Shown piece by piece: positions 61,054 through 64,000 of a stretch of 64,000 nucleotides of DNA. The translations under genes were made by a program, and so were the position numbers. Source of the stretch: Deferribacter abyssi (GTDB lineage Bacteria > Chrysiogenota > Deferribacteres > Deferribacterales > Deferribacteraceae). The stretch spans positions 124,001 to 188,000 of the forward strand of contig NZ_JAQNCS010000002.1 in assembly GCF_049472655.1 (NCBI RefSeq). The letters are read 5' to 3'. Position 1 is the stretch's first letter. Each line of letters begins with the position of its first letter. The notes beneath the pieces were generated by a model that saw nothing but the letters and a program-made list of their open reading frames with translations, ran no database searches and was not told the DNA's origin.

Positions 61054-61329
61054 ATGTACAAGCGTTTACATGCTATCGTTTTTGGTAAAGTTCAGGGTGT
61101 GGGATATAGAGCTTTTATTTATGATAAAGCTCTATACCTTGGATTAAAAGGTTTTGTAAGAAATTTACCCGATGGAACTGTAGAAATCGAAGCAGAAGGA
61201 GATGAAATATCTATTTATAGATTATTAGATAGTGCGAAAAAAGGTTCACCACTTGCAAATGTTACAAATGTTGATTATAAGATTTATGATGATCTAAGAG
61301 GTTATACCAAATTCGAAATTACATACTAA
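61054..61329 (+). CDS. acyP: acylphosphatase
   Basis: Small enzyme of 91 residues hydrolysing acyl phosphates. The anion-binding loop GKVQGVGYR with catalytic R19, and N37 in GFVRNLPDGTVEI, are both present. AGAGGG precedes ATG 61054. It is nine bases behind the oxidoreductase gamma subunit and so likely part of that operon; a link to acyl-phosphate formed downstream of acyl-CoA is inference. Confidence 0.95.
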   Translation: MYKRLHAIVFGKVQGVGYRAFIYDKALYLGLKGFVRNLPDGTVEIEAEGDEISIYRLLDSAKKGSPLANVTNVDYKIYDDLRGYTKFEITY

Positions 61330-61399
61330 ATAACAGTCTTAAAAATCGTTAAGATATTCATCAACTTTATATTAAACACACATATTTAAGGAGGTAGTG

Positions 61400-63523
61400 G
61401 TGATTGAAGTTATTTATTCTGAATTTGATTTTGAAAAAAAACATATTAACAATCTTATATCACTTTATAAAGGAGGAAGTTCTGTACCTTTCATAGCCAG
61501 GTATAGAAAAGAGATGACAGGAGGAATGAACGAAAACGTAATCAGAGAAATAATAGAACGATACGAATATATTGAGAAGCTTGAGCAGAGAAAACAGGAA
61601 GTCATAGAACACATCAAAGAAAAAAACAAACTCACCGAAGAATTAAAAACGAAAATTTTGCAGGCTAAGACACTCAAGGAAGTGGAAGACCTTTACGCTC
61701 CTTATAAATCGAAAAGAAAAACAAAAGCAGATATTGCAAGAGAACTGAAGTTAGAACCTCTCGCAAATTTTATAAAAAATGAATCCAATACTGATAATAT
61801 AATTACTGAAGCAAAAAAATATATTAGTGACAAAGTGCAAACAGAAAAAGACGCCATAGATAAAGCTCTTGATATAATAATTGAAGAAATTGCACATAAT
61901 ATTGAAATAAAAAACAGACTCAGAGAATTTTTCTGGGAGCATGGCAGTATTTTAAGTGAAAAGAGAAAAAAAGATATTACAGAAAGAACTAACTATGAAG
62001 ATTACTATAATTACAAAGAGTCTTTAAAAACTATTCCACCACATAGAATTCTTGCCATATTTAGGGGTGAAAAGGAAAATATACTTAAGGTTAAACTCGA
62101 TATTGACGCTGAGTTGTGTGAGCAAATCATTAAATCAATTTTAGTAGAAAATAAGTGGATTGTGAATGAATTGGTTGATGATAGCATAAAGAAAGCATTT
62201 AAAAGAATGCTTTTGCCATCATTAGAACTGGAAATTAGAAAAGAATTAAAAGAAAAAGCAGAAGATAAAGCAATAAAAGTCTTTGCTGAAAATCTAAAAA
62301 ATCTACTGTTGACCCCTCCTGTAAAAGGAAAAAAAATATTAGGAATTGATCCTGCTTTCAGAACTGGATGCAAATATGCTTGCATAGATGAGACTGGAAA
62401 ATTACTAAGTTATGGAGTTATTTACCCCACTGAGCCACAAAATGATTACATAAATAGTAAAAAAACAATCCTAAAAGAAATAATAACTCACAATATAGAT
62501 ATTATAGCCATTGGTAATGGGACTGCAAGCAGAGAAACAGAAGAATTTATTTCAAAAATTATTGAAGAAGATAATTTGCCCATTGTTTACACTATTGTAA
62601 ATGAAGCCGGCGCAAGTGTTTATTCTGCAAGCGAAATTGCAAATAAAGAGTTTCCAGACCTTGACATAACAATTAGAGGTGCAATCTCCATAGCAAGAAG
62701 AGTTATTGACCCTTTAGCAGAGCTTGTAAAAATAGAACCCAAATCCATTGGTGTGGGTATGTATCAACATGATGTAAATGAAAAAAAATTAAGTGAAAAA
62801 TTATTTGAGATTGTAGAGGACGTTGTAAATAATGTTGGAGTAAATCTTAACACTGCTAGTATATCCCTTTTGAAATATGTCTCTGGTATAAACGAAGGAG
62901 TTGCAGAAAATATTGTGGCTTATAGAGAAGCAAACGGTAAATTTAAAACAAGAAAAGAGCTTTTAAAAGTTGAGGGGATTGGTGATAAAATTTATGAACA
63001 AGCAGCTGGTTTTTTGAAAATTTATGATGGCGATGAGCCTCTCGATTCACTTTTTATCCATCCTGAAAATTATGATAATGTTTATCAATTATTATCAGAA
63101 CTAAACTTATCCATTGAAAATGCCAATTTGATAAGGTTAAGTTTGAAAGATAAAGATTTGAAAAAAGTTGGAAAAAAGTATGGTATTGGTGAATTAACAT
63201 TAAAAGATATTATCGAAAATCTTGAAAAACCCGATAGAGATATTAGAGATAACGTGGATCCTCTCATTTTTAAACAATCAGCCCTCACAATTGATAAACT
63301 TAAAGAAGGTATGACAGTTAAAGGAAAAATTACAAACGTGGTTGATTTTGGAGCTTTTGTAGATATAGGTTTAAAAAATGATGCATTGATACATATTTCG
63401 GAACTTACAGACAAATTTGTTAGACATCCATTAGAAGTAGTAAAGGTAGGACAAACAGTCTCTGCTAAAATCATAAATATTGATAAAGAAAGAGGACGAA
63501 TAGGCTTATCTTTAAGAAAATAA
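61400..63523 (+). CDS. tex: Tex family RNA-binding transcription accessory protein
   Basis: Protein of 707 residues with the Tex layout: N-terminal helical domain with YKGGSSVPFIARYRKEMTGG, YqgF-like nuclease fold with ILGIDPAFRTGCK (about 315), helix-hairpin-helix region with NTASISLLKYVSGINEGVAENIV, and a C-terminal S1 domain (about 635-707: KGKITNVVDFGAFVDIG). It binds nucleic acid and influences transcription or RNA turnover. GTG 61400 is preferred to GTG 61397 because AAGGAGG at 61388-61394 has five-base spacing to it. No terminator is obvious downstream. Confidence 0.96.
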   Translation: MIEVIYSEFDFEKKHINNLISLYKGGSSVPFIARYRKEMTGGMNENVIREIIERYEYIEKLEQRKQEVIEHIKEKNKLTEELKTKILQAKTLKEVEDLYAPYKSKRKTKADIARELKLEPLANFIKNESNTDNIITEAKKYISDKVQTEKDAIDKALDIIIEEIAHNIEIKNRLREFFWEHGSILSEKRKKDITERTNYEDYYNYKESLKTIPPHRILAIFRGEKENILKVKLDIDAELCEQIIKSILVENKWIVNELVDDSIKKAFKRMLLPSLELEIRKELKEKAEDKAIKVFAENLKNLLLTPPVKGKKILGIDPAFRTGCKYACIDETGKLLSYGVIYPTEPQNDYINSKKTILKEIITHNIDIIAIGNGTASRETEEFISKIIEEDNLPIVYTIVNEAGASVYSASEIANKEFPDLDITIRGAISIARRVIDPLAELVKIEPKSIGVGMYQHDVNEKKLSEKLFEIVEDVVNNVGVNLNTASISLLKYVSGINEGVAENIVAYREANGKFKTRKELLKVEGIGDKIYEQAAGFLKIYDGDEPLDSLFIHPENYDNVYQLLSELNLSIENANLIRLSLKDKDLKKVGKKYGIGELTLKDIIENLEKPDRDIRDNVDPLIFKQSALTIDKLKEGMTVKGKITNVVDFGAFVDIGLKNDALIHISELTDKFVRHPLEVVKVGQTVSAKIINIDKERGRIGLSLRK

Positions 63524-63552
63524 AACTTTTAATGTTAATATAAAAAAAATGT

Positions 63553-63581
63553 TTGATTTTATCATTAAACAAAATTAACAT
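63553..63581 (+). promoter_or_regulatory. promoter of the ODP-like gene, predicted leaderless
   Basis: TTGATT (63553-63558), a 17-base spacer and TAACAT (63576-63581) end exactly six bases before ATG 63588. No Shine-Dalgarno sequence is present. Confidence 0.55.
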
Positions 63582-63587
63582 AAACTT

Positions 63588-64000
63588 ATGGAAGATCACA
63601 CGAAACCTGTTAAAATTGCAAAGGATATTTACTGGGTGGGTCATAAAATCGAAAATGACCCATTCCAGTGCCATGTTTATTTAATAAAAAATGGTAAAGA
63701 ATCCATTTTGATTGATCCTGGTTCAAACCTTACTTTTAAAGAAACTCTTTATAAAATTGAACAAATAATACCTTTTTCTCATATAAAATATTTCATTTGC
63801 CATCATCAAGACCCTGACATAACTGCAGCATTAGCTACTATACAACATATACTAAATAGAAATGATGCTCTAATTATTAGCCATTGGCGAGCAATAGAAC
63901 TTATCAAGCATTATAATCTTAATATACCTTTTGAATGTGTAGAAAAAAATAACTGGGAAATAAATTGTGGTAACAGAAAGTTAAAATTTATATTTACACC
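63588..64000 (+). CDS. MBL-fold di-iron protein (ODP/flavodiiron-like), 3'-truncated by window edge
   Basis: An open frame of 137 codons continues past the right edge. Residues about 10-50 match the metallo-beta-lactamase fold start (IYWVGHKIENDPFQCHVYLI, ILIDPGS). The metal motif reads HHQDPD at 72-77, where flavodiiron proteins have HxExDH; the Q-variant is seen in oxygen-binding di-iron (ODP) domains of signalling proteins, some fused to GGDEF or chemoreceptor modules. What follows the MBL domain is outside the window. It could sense oxygen or act as an oxygen or NO reductase. Confidence 0.75.
   Translation, partial: MEDHTKPVKIAKDIYWVGHKIENDPFQCHVYLIKNGKESILIDPGSNLTFKETLYKIEQIIPFSHIKYFICHHQDPDITAALATIQHILNRNDALIISHWRAIELIKHYNLNIPFECVEKNNWEINCGNRKLKFIFT

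Noticed and set aside
1..64000. CRISPR arrays, insertion sequences, integrases, phage genes
   Set aside because: I found no direct-repeat/spacer pattern, no transposase or integrase motif and no island-like change in gene style anywhere in the window.

Overview
The window is AT-rich chromosomal DNA from a free-living, probably anaerobic and motile Gram-negative bacterium. Gene content (two phenylacetate-CoA ligases around a Liv-type ABC transporter, a ferredoxin-dependent 2-oxoacid oxidoreductase, NtrYX, many chemotaxis-type and c-di-GMP proteins, a c-type-haem chemoreceptor, MEP-pathway isoprenoid genes) fits the Deferribacteres (Deferribacter-like) best. That placement is inference from gene families and composition, not from a marker-gene search. 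I see no rRNA, tRNA, CRISPR array, insertion sequence or prophage. Coding density is very high and neighbouring genes often overlap by 1-50 bases.

Layout. 1-8.4 kb (+): a PaaK / ACT-domain / LivKHMGF / PaaK operon for uptake and CoA activation of an aromatic or branched acid, followed by an EamA exporter. 8.5-14.5 kb (+): a signalling operon of a receiver plus degenerate kinase, a receiver-PAS-histidine kinase, PilZ, STAS, CheR and an I-site-bearing diguanylate cyclase. 14.5-24 kb (+): housekeeping genes rlmN, bcp, xseB, ispA, dxs, tlyA, nadK, recN, dedA and an M23 peptidase. 24-26 kb (+): a chemoreceptor gene interrupted by one in-frame amber codon, behind a sigma-28-type promoter. 26.2-43.9 kb (-): a long co-directional block of a radical SAM gene, pgeF, yggS, yggT, a K+ channel, PIN-TRAM and ispD, then (with its own promoter) an M50 protease, trpS, scpA, scpB, rluB, queD, queE, a TPR protein, an ExeA-like ATPase and ntrYX. 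44.1-52.6 kb: HDOD plus hybrid kinase (-), an AEC transporter (+), FapA (+), and a GGDEF-EAL protein (-). 52.8-54.5 kb (-): a haem-binding chemoreceptor. 54.9-57.0 kb (-): panBCD behind a structured leader with a terminator. 57.1-63.5 kb (+): an MFS transporter, the VOR-type oxidoreductase operon with acyP, and tex. The right edge cuts a di-iron MBL-fold (ODP-like) gene.

Two regulatory patterns stand out. First, at least five genes have a sigma-70-type promoter whose -10 hexamer ends exactly six bases before the ATG, with no Shine-Dalgarno sequence, so the mRNA should begin at the start codon (receiver/kinase-like 8522, HDOD 46776, AEC 46907, GGDEF-EAL 52594, ODP 63588). Two more (M50 37335, MFS 57131) have an eight-base gap. 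Second, panBCD has the opposite arrangement: a TTGACA promoter followed by about 118 nt of leader that can fold into a bulged hairpin and a helix mutually exclusive with a strong terminator just before the panB ribosome-binding site. Both are sequence-level predictions.
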